From contig OX637287.1 of NCBI GenBank assembly GCA_951799445.1, positions 40,019,724-40,083,723 on the forward strand: DNA of 64,000 nt, read 5' to 3'. Below the pieces are notes generated by a model. It did no database searches. It was not told where the DNA came from and saw only the letters and a list, made by a program, of their open reading frames with translations. Numbering within the stretch: position 1 is the first letter of the stretch; each line of letters begins with the position of its first letter. This document shows, piece after piece, positions 1-12,503 of this stretch. The translations under genes and the position numbers were made by a program. Origin of the DNA: Pseudisothecium myosuroides. Its lineage: Eukaryota > Streptophyta > Bryopsida > Hypnales > Lembophyllaceae.

Positions 1-53
1 TCTCGTCGATTCAGGTGCCGGTGTCGCAATTGAAGGGATTCGAGAGGTTGGCG

Positions 54-2134
54 ATGGCGCCATCACGGGCGTTGCTGGACAAGATACCAGCCTCCGCGCT
101 TGCTTGTGGATTGCCCGTCGCATCTCGAATTCCCGCTAATCCTTCTTGTTTTCGGCGCCACAGCTCCGCTCCACTCGGACGAATTCGGGCCGTGCTTTCT
201 CACCAGGTCATCACTGCGCATAGAATTTTGAGCTTCGCAAGGATTTGGAGTCTCTTCCAATGCGCTTCTTGCATTTCCTTAGTCTTTAAATTAATGTTCA
301 TTGAGCGTGATCATTTAACCACTAATCCTCCGCTTCCTGCATTTTTTTTTTAGTCTTTGAGCAATGTTTATTGATCGAGCCCGTTCATTTTGCCGTGTAT
401 CCTTCTTGTTTTCAGAGCCAGAGCTCAGCTCCGCTTGGACTGATTCGGGAACTGTGTTCTCTACAGGTAATCGCTCGCATTAGGAATACGAGCTTCGAAA
501 AGCTTCGTCGGCTCTTCGAACTCCGCTTCTTGTATTTTTCTTGTTCTTTTGAGGAATGTTGCTTGAGATTGTTCATTTAGTGTCCATCTAGGATTGTTTG
601 TTTGCTGTGGAATCCCTAATCTGTCTGCATCCTCGTTCCTTGCTGCTTGTGAAACCTCTTTGACAAAATTTTGCACCTCTTTGATCAGCAAATGACAGAG
701 CTGAAGACAGCAGATGTGGATGTGACGTCTTTACGGGACTGTTTTTCGCAATTGGCGACAATGCTTGTCGCTGGAGCTTGTGCCGCTGCAGCATTTGGAT
801 GCCCTACTCCTCATTGTATTGCACTTAGACCTCTCCACCCGCTTTGGCAATTTTTAATTTGTTGTTATGGCTTTTGTCTTCTGGACATTGCTTTTCGCTT
901 TAAGCGTGCCTTCTTGTGTGAAGCAACTTCTAGAAAGCTTTGAAGATCTAAGGTTATCTTGATTGCAGGTACACCGTTGATTCTTTAACGTCTGTACCTA
1001 AACCGAACGACTTCAGGCTGTAGTTTTATTTATTGAATACCTGTTCTCTTACATATTGGAATAACTCTCGTATTAGTCATGTTGAAGTACTTTTACAAAC
1101 TTTGGCAGTAAGAATACTTCGCCAGTTAGAAGCCATATCCTTACCTAACTTGGTTTATAAGGACATTAATAGAATGAACTGTGTAGTTTCTGTCTTTATA
1201 ATTTCATTATTTGAGGAAATTGGACATTTTTGATGTAATTTGTGTCTCTTATGCACTCCTATTTTTTGTGCAGTTGGAGCAGCGTATGCAGCGGAGGGAG
1301 TGGCTGAAGAATCTAGTACAATTTTTGAGAGAAGTTGTGCTGGATGCCACGCAGGTGGTGGCAACGTTCTGCAACCAGTAAGTCTTAACTGCTTTGCTCT
1401 GCCATTATTGCATGGAGACTAATGCACTTGTATTGAATAGTGATATAGTTTTGATTGTGCTTGGCGACATGTTGCATTTTAATCAAGCAGATTCAGGTTT
1501 TCAAATTCTTTGTCACAGGTACAGTATTTTACCTAGCTCATGGGGAATTGTGTGCATTGTCTTTTGGGTAAACCAGAATGCGACACTTTTTGCAAAAGAT
1601 CTGGACAGGTAAACTTTCGTGACACTTTGGAATTGTGATTTGTATTACTAAGAATATCATGCTTTTAAATCTGGTGGAAAGTTCTCACATTGTAATGCGT
1701 GATCCTGCTTGTGCTACAGTGACCTTTTCCGAATGGAGATACAAGCATTTCCTCATTCTAGTTTACAGTAACAAAGACTTTTTTTCATAACCGTATTTGC
1801 TGTGCTTGCTAGGAGTGGGATGGCCAACGCGGACGGTATTTTTCAAATTACATATTTTGGAAAGGGTCGAATGCCTGTGAGTCACTACACCTCTACCACA
1901 AAAAAAGCATATAAATACAAGAATAGAGCTTTTACGTCAGGGCTAGTGCTTTGAGGCTCAGTTGGGTGGGCTTAGTAGCTGACGGTGATTACACGGGCAT
2001 TTCTGTAGGGATATGGTGAGAAATGCACCCCCCGAGGGCAGTGTACATTTGGGCCACGACTGAGTGACTCAGACATTCGAGCGCTGGCCGAGTTTGTGAG
2101 ATTGCAAGCTGACCAAGGATGGACTGCCAAGTGA
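54..2134 (+). CDS. Cytochrome c6A, thylakoid lumen (complete, 7 exons)
   Basis: Small soluble c-type cytochrome of the plant thylakoid lumen, a relative of the photosynthetic electron carrier cytochrome c6; its exact role is unsettled. Proposed exons: 54-206, 416-466, 689-815, 1274-1377, 1577-1608, 1813-1876, 2009-2134, giving 218 aa with consistent phases. Visible: a Ser/Arg-rich chloroplast transit region (about 1-70); a hydrophobic thylakoid-transfer segment (about 92-105) ending in an AYA cleavage site at 114-116; haem-binding CAGCH at 132-136; axial Met in GRMPG (Met176); and the plant c6A-specific loop with two cysteines, GEKCTPRGQC (183 and 189). The C-terminus aligns with plant c6A by memory (FGPRL, ADQGW). 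The last four exons are near certain. The exon 3 donor at 816 and the ATG at 54 are inferred from phase and context. Exon 2 looks like a duplicate of the end of exon 1. Confidence 0.92.
138..640 (+). repeat. Tandem duplication of a transit-peptide exon and its intron
   Basis: Two direct copies of about 200-260 bp lie side by side, beginning near 138 and 398. Both start with TCCTTCTTGTTTTC, share the SSAPLG coding stretch, a CAG-GT donor (206/207 and 466/467) and similar intron starts (GAGCTTCG, CCGCTTCTTG). Copy 1 is the end of exon 1; copy 2 is exon 2 of the cytochrome c6A model. Confidence 0.75.
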
Positions 2135-2366
2135 GGATAGCCTATTGGCCAGGGACTTCGCAGTCATTGCCACCACCTCAACCCCGTCTTCATTAGCTGG
2201 TCTTGGTTGGATCCCAGTATAGACCGTTGCAGGTTCTCGTGTCTGTGAGCACAAGAAATCTCAAGTCCGTGAGCACAGTTTGTCAATAATTTTGGTTTAT
2301 TGAGGTAATTCGTAAACACAGCCTTGTTCTTTTTGCCACGAGAATGTGAGCAATCCTAGGGTTCTT
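2135..2366. other. 3' flank of cytochrome c6A, no gene seen
   Basis: Short stretch following the c6A stop codon. No open frame with protein character and no repeat ends were recognised. It probably holds the c6A 3' UTR. Confidence 0.4.
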
Positions 2367-2796
2367 CTACTTCTTCCGTCGACATCTAACCTGCCTTTTG
2401 GTATATACAAACTCCTCCACTTTCTTGACTTTGGGTGCATTGCGCAAGGATTTCCTTACAGGTTTGATCCCTTTCACTTCCTCCATAGGAGCACTGGTGG
2501 TTTTACTTTGGTCAAAGAGACATGGCTCTAGATCAAGCCACTCCATAGTCTCCTGTTTCCCATTTTCATATCCTATCTGCATGTTGCCACAAATTTCTCT
2601 TTAAGTTCTCTAGCTTAGATTGCATACATTCATTGGCCTCTTTGGTGGAAGCTACTGAGGCGTGTTCAGCCACCACATCCTCGACAAAATGGACCGATGG
2701 AGAACAGATTATATGAGGAGAAATGTAGTACCTGGTACAGATGTGAAGAGACATCGTACGAACGTACATGTCCTTCAGAAACACCTCGACTCCCAT
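2367..2796 (-). pseudogene. Coding-like remnant, two frames, minus strand
   Basis: Two overlapping minus-strand open frames (2796-2566 and 2582-2367) read as one protein-like sequence if a frame change is allowed near 2575. The first part is helix-like (SKLENLKRN); the second ends in a basic tail (KRQVRCRRKK). A CAG before 2575 could instead be a splice acceptor, making this a further exon of the acidic gene at 3066-4359, but I could not find a donor of matching phase. No family recognised. It is either a decayed gene piece or an exon whose neighbours I cannot place. Confidence 0.3.
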
Positions 2797-3065
2797 TCGC
2801 CTTTCTTATTCGCCTGCCCACTACTGCTTCACCCGCACCCAAATCCTTCCTGGCCCCTCCTTCACTGTTGGCCCTCCCAAAACACCATATGGAGAAATCT
2901 TCAACCAGCTTACCTGATGCCTGAATAGCCTTGAAACTCTATCTTTTCCGGTATTTTCTGCCCTCTACTTTTGCTTAGAAAGATGAGGTCTACATGACCT
3001 AACTGTGAGCAGTCCTTTTCTGAAACCCGATTTAGTGAGGCTCACGGTTGTGCAATGTTTGGATG

Positions 3066-4359
3066 CTAATTGAAATGTGAGCCTGAAGCGGGATAGAAAG
3101 ACCTGGGTTTCTCGAGCGGAGTTCGTGCTTTCAGCTTCAGACGAGATGGGACCATGCATTCAACAGCCAGGCTTGGCAAACCGGCTGGTGCCTTTCGTTT
3201 GCGGTCCAGCTCAAAGAAGAGCATCTTCTGTGCGGATGAATGCGGGGGCTGCACTAAGTCTTCTTCTCCTTTATTGGGGCTGTCCATCTCGACATCATCC
3301 TCAGGCTCAGGGAGCATGGATTGCGAAGGACTGTCCTCTTCCTCCTCATCCATCTGTGTTAGCTGAAATGCATCCTCATCTGGAACTTGCGGTGGCGAGA
3401 ATTGGGATGGTGACGGCGTCGATGATTCTTGCTGGTTTCTCAATTGTTTGACTGTCTCAGCGTCCGATTTCGATGCGTGCTGCTGCAATCGAGCGAGTGC
3501 CGGTGGTGATGACATACGAGGTTGTTTGAATGCTCTGGATTTTTTTTCGCAGATTTTGAGAGTTCCACATTTGAAAGTTGTGGAAGGAGATGCTTGCGAC
3601 TTTTTGAGGTGAGCCTTCTCCGGACCCTTCAAAAATGCTTGTAATGGGGATAGCTGCTGGGATGTCGAGGGGGTGGGCGTTGGAGTTGTTTGTGTCTCCT
3701 TGCCTCTCTCTTGGTCTCGTTCCTCGTCGGACTCGTCATCTTTCAGGCTTGACAACTGTAGTAGATCCACCAACAGAAAAGGTCAAATTGAAGTTTAGAA
3801 CTTAGAATTCAAGGTAGTGTTCACAATCATAACTTAAATCGCTCGTGCAGCATGTCAGTACATGATTAGTGTCATCAGGAAGTATATCTTACCTCAACAT
3901 CAGCAGCGGCAACACTGAACGGACCTCCTTGATAGATAGGAACGCTGCTGGAGGCCTCCGTCGACGCCTCGCTCGGTTGACCGCTGGGATCTGGGGAAGT
4001 GCCCGTCTCTGCAAATGACTCGTTTTCCACCATGGGTCAGTAATTAATTTTCACCATTATTGCAGTAACCTGTGCAAGACTTCCGAGTATGGGAATTTTG
4101 AAAAAAGTAGCATTTTGAAGCCTGCTTGTATCAATCCATTTGATTGGTTAATTCGGTTGTGTATCCTCACGCAATCCGAGGTAATGTTATGCCGCCTGCT
4201 GTCTAGGTTTTCAAGACTCGTGTGCAAAGAATAGGCACAAAGTATGAGGGGATACCTAATCGCATAAAAACTGTTGGAAACATGCATACCAGGTGCTGGA
4301 GGATTGTTGCCAGCTTCTTCCATGTGCCCAGACATAAATTTGCTCCATGTTTGCCCCAT
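3066..4359 (-). CDS. Acidic low-complexity protein, unknown function (3 exons)
   Basis: Not recognised. Model on the minus strand: 4359-4290, 4008-3893, 3755-3066, giving 291 aa; the phases agree (1 then 0). Features: Ser/Pro/Thr-rich N-terminus; a non-repetitive stretch (PIYQGGPFSVAAADVE, about 47-62) at the second exon end; an acidic run (DDESDEERDQE); a Pro/Thr/Ser region; a basic middle (KKSRAFKQPR); an acidic block DEEEED; then another basic C-terminal part (RKRKAPAG). Alternating acidic and basic disorder resembles nuclear or cytoskeletal regulators, which is inference only. The ATG at 4359 is the least certain point: the frame stays open upstream to a CAG near 4405, so an earlier exon may exist. 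Confidence 0.55.
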
Positions 4360-4404
4360 TTGACCGCGTCTCAATCCCCCGCTTGTAAACTTTTCTGACG
4401 GCTG

Positions 4405-5830
4405 CAGTTATCAATGAGTCCGACTTCAAGCCATTGCTGTACCTCGGAGGTAATTCCCGCTCACGGCTTCTTTTTTTTTACAGATTCATGAGTTCTTCAT
4501 TTTAATAATTTAAGAAGCCCTTCGCATCCCAGTTTTTGCTGCCTCTAATAGTTTCTGCACTGTTCCTAATGTTGACTGCGCTTTTTCCGGAACGTGGTAA
4601 CCCTTATGCTTTCGAAATAGCCGCCCGGTGTTGCAGAATAACTGCCATGCAACCCCATGCCAGCTCCGTTCTTTCCGCCGAAACGTATCACTACCACCAG
4701 CTTCATGTGCCAAATTCCAAAAGAGCCGAAAAAAATCAATTTTATCAGCACCCTAATGCATCCGTCTTAGACTTTGGGCACCTGAATTGTTGACGCATAA
4801 ACATCACTGAGATCTAAAGAGATTGAACAGAGGCTGACAAGTTGAAATCACTTCAAACTGAAATGGGGTTTCCCAGCAAACCCAGGTGAAGTCTCAATCA
4901 GTTCCAGGTTTCGAAACGAGAGCCTGGGCACGTGGAAAAAGTATCTCCACGTGACAGAGAAGGGAGGAGGTGTGGCCGTTCTTCTTGGGCCTTCACCAAT
5001 TCCGAACCCAGAAAGCATCATTCCCGATTCCCGCAGCATCGTTTGCGTCCAGCTCTGCTTTTGTTTTTTGCACTGTCAATAAAGGTGTGAGACATCGTGA
5101 TTCCTTGTCCGCGAAGTGCAGTTTGTTACCAAATTGGGTAAATCACGGATTTTCTTTCCTCGAAGGTTCTAGCACCTCGTAGGAAGGCGATTCAAAATCT
5201 CCTTCTGCAGGCCACCTCCGGCACCCTGTTGCAGCCCTGCAATTCTTGAGCCGATTTGAAGGCCATTCTTCTGGGAAGAACTTATATGTGTAGGCTTCTG
5301 TGGAGCTATAAGAATCGTGGAGAGGATGGTGGGACAATCAGATTTCTGGCAGAGAATGGAGGATATCTTGTGGGAACCAAAGAATTATATCTTTGTGCGC
5401 AGAATAGCATCTCCGTGTGTGCTAAATGATTCCTCCGAGGAGATTGTACCTGTGAGAGAAAATGGGTCTTGGTATTGTGTTTATGTAATATTCTTATTGA
5501 ATATCGCGATGATTTTAGTGGATTGTTGGATTGCGTTTGGGACTGTAGGTGTCGGTGTTCGTTGATTCGGAATTACTTGAGTTTTGGAAGGCATCGGTTC
5601 TTTGTGAGGAGTGTTGTGGGCACGATTTTTGAGGGCGCGTGGAGCATGGATGTGGAGAGGGTGGAGCAGTGAAAAGATGGGATTCAGATTTTTTGAGTTT
5701 AGAGAGGAAACAAGGTGATTTGCATTGCAGGAATTGTAACCCTGAGAGACTATGTGTGTTAACTTCGAGAGTGATTTTGAGCTCTAGTTTCATGACGCTT
5801 TCATTGGCTTTTTGAGACACCGGGATAAGC
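4405..5830. other. Intergenic interval between divergent genes
   Basis: Separates the minus-strand acidic gene from the plus-strand hydrolase gene, so both promoters should lie here. Short open frames occur: minus 4510-4751, with a non-repetitive 67-aa frame ending EAAKTGMRRAS, and plus 5326-5565, 79 aa with a hydrophobic segment. None has family resemblance or matched splice sites. The 4510-4751 frame could be an unplaced 5' exon of the acidic gene. Confidence 0.35.
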
Positions 5831-5831
5831 A

Positions 5832-8800
5832 ATGGCCGTGGAGCTGCCCGCCGCGGACGCTTCTGCAGAGAAGGAGACGGGGAGAGGAAGAGATACCTCG
5901 AATTCTACAGTCAAGGACACCGTCGGCGGGGCCGAAACTGCAAGCGCAAGCGGTAAGCGCCTCAGAACCTCTCTTCACTGAAATTGCATTGTTCCTTGAT
6001 CATTGCGTGATCTCCCAATTCGAAGAGCCAGAATAATCTGCACCACGAAATAGGTCACACTCTACAAGCTTTCATTTGCCCGAATGCACTAAGTTGACTG
6101 AATCCAGAGTTCTGCAATTTTCTTACCTGGACTGGTCCTGCATTACATTTCTTCAGAAATGTTGTACGAGAGGAAACGAAAATTTCCAGCTGTTCGAACA
6201 GATAGGGGTTTGAGGAGCCATGTGTTATCATCAAGGTCAAATGGTGAGAATCAGCATGCTCCACGAATGATCTTGCTTCTGAAGATGTTCAGTGTGCCAA
6301 TTTTTATTTAGGGTTTGACCTGTACTTGGTACACTTGGTAGGATGTTCACAAGTGGGAACAGCAATTGCAATAAAGTTTCAACCTGATCTTTTTGTCCTC
6401 GTATAAATGTTCTAAAACTCAGCGGTTTTAAAAGTGATAACTCCGCCGTTCTCGCAACAGAGAGCTAGAGATTGTCAAATGCAAGTAGTGGTCCGTAAAC
6501 TATGATCCCTGTCCATGTGAGGTTGTGGAGGAATGTTCCAAGGAGGTGGACACTACCCTCCCATGTGAATTAACCATATGCGACTGAAATTGATGTATTG
6601 AATGTGAGTTTTTCTGTTGCAGAAATCACATGCACGACTGAGTTGATGATGTGTTCAGACTCCAGGACAAATCATGTCTAGCTTTTGCTCATGCGTTTTT
6701 CTTCCTTCTAATCTGTTTTTGCGTTTGTGATCATGTGAAGGCCATACAGAGCTCAGGCCAGGGCTATATCAGCTTTTAGGTTCGGAGGAGCTTGCAGACG
6801 CACACAAGCCCGTTCGTCTTTCACCGTGCGGATTAGCAGACGCTACCGTGCCTTCTTATCAATCCGAGGTCTGTTATGGTGCAGAAGATTATGTAATGGT
6901 GTGTACCGTTGTTTATTTGTACCACTCTTTGTCTCATGCGTTCATCATGGCCTTGTCAAGCATGGCTATCTTCAGATTTATGTCGCCTTAATTAGTCCTC
7001 TCCTGGGATCTAATCATGATGTATCCTCACATGATGGACCAATTTTAGTCGATGTTTACAGTTCTTCCCTTCGAGAATTATAAAGTAGATGTGTGTCAAG
7101 AGATCTCTTTCTCTTTTTTCCTCTATTGTGAAGAGGATTTTGCTGACTTCTATGTCCTTTGGCATCCATGGTTTGAGCAGAGGCGTCATTAGTATCACGG
7201 ACAGAGGCCATTATGGTTACGGCTCCTAGCTCCGTGCCTTCTTACTTGGTCATGCTGAAAGCACGGTGCTGTGAGTAGAAATGCAGTTATGTATTAAGCT
7301 AATGGGGTTCTGTAAAATAGATGTGTTGTAACAGAAGTGATGCAATAGAAATGATGCAATAGAAGTAATTTAAAACAGGACAATGTAATAGCCTAATGTA
7401 ATTCTGTAGACTAGAAGCCGGGGCGCACTGGGCTGGTATTCTCATTTGAGCCAATGTCTACTTGAAAACAGGTTTCAGCGGATATATCACCAGGAGGGTA
7501 TGGTGGACCAGTAAACGAGGCTTGGCAGTTACCTCCTTTGCCAGACATCAACGAGGTATCACAGCGATTTGCAGAATTAGCATCGAATTTAGGACGCCAT
7601 CTTGCCAATTTAGTGGGTATGTTCCTTCAAGTGCCGAAACCACTTCTACTGAGCTTTTTATCTTTGTGAAGATATAATTGTAGAGTTTTGCGAGCCTGTA
7701 ATATTTAGACGGCTCCACATGCTGAAGAAATCTTTCTCATGCTGATAGGTCGTCTGCTCTGTGCAGAGGAAAATGTGACCCGTGATATTCGACGTAATCT
7801 CTTAGAACAAATTGCTGGCACCTCTGTTGATGGTGATCCCGACATGCGTGTTTCAGAGCACGAGAGAATACGCGTTAGTCTGGATTCCCCAAGTCCTAGA
7901 ACTGAAGAAGCAAATATGAGATTGTTGGAGAGTGCTTATCTTCTAAGCAATTTATCCGTTGAACGAGCCGCTGCGCTATTCTCCTCTACTAGTGCCGCCA
8001 TAATGGAAATGGGTCAACAATTCTTGAGTGTGCCGCCAACGGTCTGGAACGGGTGAGTCCAAATGACTCCACTTAAACCTGCACTGGCTAAGTCTCCCAA
8101 GTAGTTCTCGATACGCCAAACAATTCCTCTAAGCTGCTCTAAACCTTCCTTTTAATAGTCAGAAGTAAAATGCTCCACAAATGGATGCGGATGCAGGTCT
8201 TGTATGTTAGGTCGTGAGCTGGCTTGGCGGCTCGGTTTTACGTGCTTGAAATCTATCCACGTTGTGGTAACTCGCAATCATGCCCACTTGAAAAGAAGAA
8301 GGGACAGGTAATTGATCATGAGAAAGCAGTTTTTTCAAGGAACCTAGGCCATAGGATCATTTAGCTGGGGGAGATTAATTAACAGGGTATTGAGTAAAAT
8401 TAGACTGTTAGGGAAACTTGTACGTTTTAGACATTATAAAGAGAATCGTCCCCATATTTCATGGGGGTCTCCCCATAGTCATATGGAAGCCTAGCTGTAT
8501 ATGTTGAAGTGGCCTCCTTAGTCCTTATGATCACTGTGACCATAGGGAGACCTCACCGTGAATCATGGCGGAGATTCTTTTTATGATGATGTTTAGAAAT
8601 TCTTGAAGAGTTTCTTTTATTACTGGAAGGAACGTTAATTGCCGGTTATAGATACCGGATCTTGAGATCGAGCGTGGCAATATGAATGTGGTGTTCGAAC
8701 CCCAATCGCTCTTCTTGTCTGGTCTCCATTCAGTTCAGTACGCATTTAGTGACGTTGATGGTTAACTAAGTACTGCAGTGATGAACGTTGTTGAGCCGAG

Positions 8801-11356
8801 TACTTAGAGCTAATGAGGCGCTCGAATTGCTTGCGGTAGGTGTAAAGCCTGAAACACTAGTCTTAAAAGAGCGTACCCAAATCCAGGAAAATTGTGCATG
8901 CAGTGCTTACATTCTGGATGTTGAGGCAATGGCAGCTTTGTAACTTACTATTGACTGTAGCGAGTGGCTGCATGATATCAAATACTGTAACTTTTTCGTA
9001 TGCGTTGTGCTTCATGGGTTTTCCAGATTTATGACTCGTGTTCAGACGACACTGCGAGGCTCTGCCGATGACATAGGATGGCTTGCAAATTTTCCTGCGT
9101 ATCCCGCTGCCGAGGACGGCACCGAAGATTTTTTAAGAGCGTTGGAACAGATTGGGTGAGTTTCTTGTTGAGAGGTCTTCTTGATCCTCGCCACTTTCGT
9201 TGTACTTGTTTCTTATGCAAAGTATGAATACTGTGAGATGAATCTTGTCATTTCTTTCTGTATTTGAGCATAACAGTGCTCTTGATAGGTTCGATAGATA
9301 TATTTTAGGAAAACTCATGCATACCGTATTCTAAGTCAATATATTGTGCTTGTGCCAGGCGTGGCATTCATATTCTTCCTGACACCTTGACCTACCTTCT
9401 TGTTCCAGGTATGTTCTCTATACTGAATTTTTAGTCTAATTTGAAAGTTTCTTTAATCTTTAAGTTTTCAAATGACCAAAAGTGCTACTTGCATATCTTT
9501 AGTCATTGAAGTGAATCACCTAGGAGCGTCAAGGAAGATCCAAAACGTACCAATAGAAAGAAGAAATCATATGCTACATTTTTGAATTATAGAAATATGT
9601 TTTGAAAGTTACTATAATTGGCTATTAGCTTCCAAGTGGACTTGTTATTTTTAGCTTGATCACTTAGGGTTAGAAATTACAAGCATACTGTATCAAATCC
9701 TCATTTGAAGTCTATTTTTATAAATTTTGCAGGTCTCTTCAGCAATCATGGCCCGTTGTATTTTTTTGACACAAGGAAGCATTTTGCCAAACTGGGCTTA
9801 CCATGCCACATTGCAAAAATTCACAGTGAGGTGAACTGATTTCTATCTTGTTCATTGAACTTTATTGACGTCATGTTCTCTTGAAGTCTTTTTAGAGAGA
9901 CCCAAGCTAATTTATATCTAATGAAGTCTCGAATATTTACAGAGCGACATGAATGCAGTCAGGTGTAGAAAAGAATGCGCGAGAGATTAAAGATCACATC
10001 GAGGAGCTGTACAAATCTACAGGCAGGAAGGTGGTCTTGTTGGGGCATTCAAAAGGAGGTGTAGATGCAGCTGCTGCCTGTTCAATGTTTTGGCCCCAAT
10101 TAAAAGACAAAGTTGTGGGCGTCATCCTGGTACAAAGTCCTTACGGTGGCAGCCCAATTGCCTCAGACATCTTGCGTGAAGGCCAGATTGCTGATGCTGA
10201 GACGCGCCGACTTATGGAAATTCTGATCTGTAGGATATTAAAGGTGAGTCTTCTGCAACATCCCAGTGTTTCACAGTTTTGGATGCAGGCGACATTGTAA
10301 TCATTAATATTTCTTCTTTTGGAGGGGCGTTAGAGAGAATATGAGAAGTTTTGGTACCCTAGTAGTTCCCCTCAGAAGAACAAGTTCCATGTGAATAGTG
10401 GTGCGAAATTGTACATCAGACGAACTGTGCCAGGTAACAATAGTAGCATTGGTGAAAAGGCATCATTATTGAGAGTATTGACACTATTAAGTGGAAAGCG
10501 ACGTTATTGAGAAAAATAGTAGTCAAGAGGAACAATGCTAGCGTTCATGAAAACATTGGGAATGTCTTGTTGGGGGGCCATGTCAAGCACATTTCTCTCT
10601 AACGGCACACTAAATCACATCAACTGATACCTGCAGGGTGACATACTCGCACTCGAAGATCTGACGTACGAGAAACGAAAGGAGTTCCTCGCCAAGTACC
10701 CCTTACCAGCAGACGTTCCTGTAATCTGCTTCCATACAGAGGCCAGCAGAACACCTCGAGCTGTTTCCGTCATGTCCCATATAGCGCATGCGCAGCTTCC
10801 ATGGCTGCCTGGGATGGCCAGGGGGATCACAGATGAAAATGAAGGTGCAAAACTCCACGTGGCTGTACCTCTGGCGGCAGCCATGGCCATATGCGCTTTA
10901 CACCTTGAGCTGAGGTACAAGGAGAAAAGTGATGGTCTAGTAACTCGGAAAGATTCGGAAGTGCCTGGGTCGATTGTTATCAAGCCTGAAAAGAAACTCG
11001 ACCATGCTTGGATGGTTTATGCACCCTCCCGACGAGAACCTAATGAACCTGATGCTGCCCAAATGTGTGAGGCTCTGATTGCTGTGCTCTTGCATCACCC
11101 CAGGTGGAGGGTGGATGATGCTCCAGTTACTCCCAAATCTCAAGGTGGAGCTCCAGGTGAAGCTACTAGTGCGACCATGTATGACCCGAATGACTTTCTA
11201 ACCACCGACGCTGCCAGAAGCTTTCTTGCAGACACGGAGGATGATGTTTGCACATCACATTTGGAACAAACGCTGTGCAGGGATCTTGCCGATGGACTCA
11301 CTGCTGGAACTGATCAAGTGGCCCAGGACGGTACGTTGAGTAGGGGGGAGGAGTAG
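5832..11356 (+). CDS. Alpha/beta-hydrolase, lipase-like (complete, 9 exons)
   Basis: Serine hydrolase of the alpha/beta-fold, lipase-like; substrate unknown. Exons: 5832-5952, 6741-6868, 7472-7616, 7749-8052, 9027-9155, 9359-9408, 9733-9830, 9959-10243, 10637-11356; 659 aa with consistent phases throughout. The N-terminal half (to about residue 255) is helical and unrecognised (SVERAAALFSSTSAAIMEMG). The catalytic half has an oxyanion-side strand TYLLVPGLFSNHGPLYF, the nucleophile elbow GHSKGG (Ser356), a strand ending QSPYGGSP, and a C-terminal DHAWMVYAP (Asp542, His543) as probable acid/base site. No signal peptide is obvious, so it is probably cytosolic. Least certain: the exon 2-3 junction (another possible coding patch lies at 7181-7270) and the last residues, because a GTACGT donor at about 11330 could lead to another ending. 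Confidence 0.85.
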
Positions 11357-11931
11357 AGAGTCTGCAATTGCAGCGACAAATATCTGACATGGTTGTGTTG
11401 GACGCTATTGCTCGTGCTGTGCAAGTAGAAATGGGCAATGCTAGGGTGCTGGCCGACCAGAGTAAGGAGAGGGACACCATAACTGCTTCTGATAAGCTCT
11501 CATGCCAACCACGAGGTGGTGGATGACACCACACCAGCAATTGAAGGTGAATAGGATCACAAAAAACTCTCTTGCTACTAATGTGTACAATTCCTACACA
11601 ATTCTGTGTCCTTTCTACAGTTCCATTGTTTAAGATTGAGATTCCAAAGGATCTGTCTTTCAAATAGTGGAGCTTGGTAGAATAGGATCAAAGGGTTATT
11701 CAAAACCCTGTGTGGCCACTGGGTTCTAAGTGGAAAGCCCATTAGGTACCATGTCAATCTGCTCGTGAAAAGAAATTTGAATGCTCTGAAACAGGTCGTT
11801 GTTGGCCCTATCGTGACTCAAATCCACAAATTGCAGAATTGTCCATAGAAGTCGCGAAACTTTATGACCATGTGCATTCGTCATGTCGCATTGATGCACT
11901 TGAATGCTGTGTTTCAGAGTAAGGTAACTAC
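11357..11931 (+). other. Coding-like 3' extension of hydrolase gene, then spacer
   Basis: After the hydrolase stop, another plus-strand frame stays open from about 11357 to 11524 and looks coding (helical, charged: QRQISDMVVLDAIARAVQVE). It would fuse to the hydrolase if a frameshift or a very short 28-base intron (GTACGT to TAG) were used. It could be an alternative C-terminus, a UTR relic or a sequencing error. The rest is featureless. Confidence 0.3.
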
Positions 11932-12212
11932 ACCTAAAATTGCACAAATAAGCAATTCAGCATGGTTCACATTATTTTTTTTTTTTTTTGGTGGGATCTT
12001 ATTGGTAGTCAAAAGAGGATTCTATATTCTCTTAGAATGCATTTTTTGGACATTGTAGGAATAAACTATGAATTTTCAAAGTATTGAAAACAGGGTTTAG
12101 GGTAACCAACCATAGACTCTCATGAATAATAGTGGAAGTACATTGTAGGCAAGAATCTAGAATGCTAAATTATGTGGTTTTAGAAGGCGGTCAAAATTAG
12201 GTGTATTTACCT
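11932..12212. mobile_element. Short TA-flanked MITE, AGGTA type (copy 1, 281 bp)
   Basis: Ends are inverted: AGGTAACTACACCTAAAA at the left, and AGGTAAATACACCTAATT when the right end is read in reverse complement. Both flanks are TA, the target site of the Tc1/mariner superfamily. No ORF. Same length as the copy at 62371-62651. Confidence 0.7.
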
Positions 12213-12503
12213 TACCTACTTTTGTTGGAGGTTCCCATTTTTGAATAGAACTTGCTATGCAGCATGCTAACATCCATTATTAATGAGTCTTCCTAAGTTA
12301 AAAAGTTGTCATTCCTCTGAACATAAGATTATTCAACAATGAGCCAAAGGTGTCTTGTCTTAGGACTCATTAATGCTTGTATATAATTTTTTTGATTTGA
12401 CATGTGCCAAGTCACCATGCACTTAGTTAAAAATGCAAAGTCTACAAAAGTTAGTTTCTACATTAAAATATGCATTCGTTTTTACAAAATAAAGTAACTT
12501 ATA

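Noticed and set aside
3077..3451. Plus-strand 124-aa frame opposite the acidic gene
   Set aside because: Shadow of the minus-strand exon, whose composition and splice phases are coherent.
5326..5565. 79-aa small membrane protein upstream of the hydrolase
   Set aside because: No family likeness and no supporting context; could be chance or 5' UTR.
7181..7270. Possible extra exon of the hydrolase gene
   Set aside because: Open only in one phase, which no good upstream donor supplies; direct joining 6868 to 7472 keeps phase.
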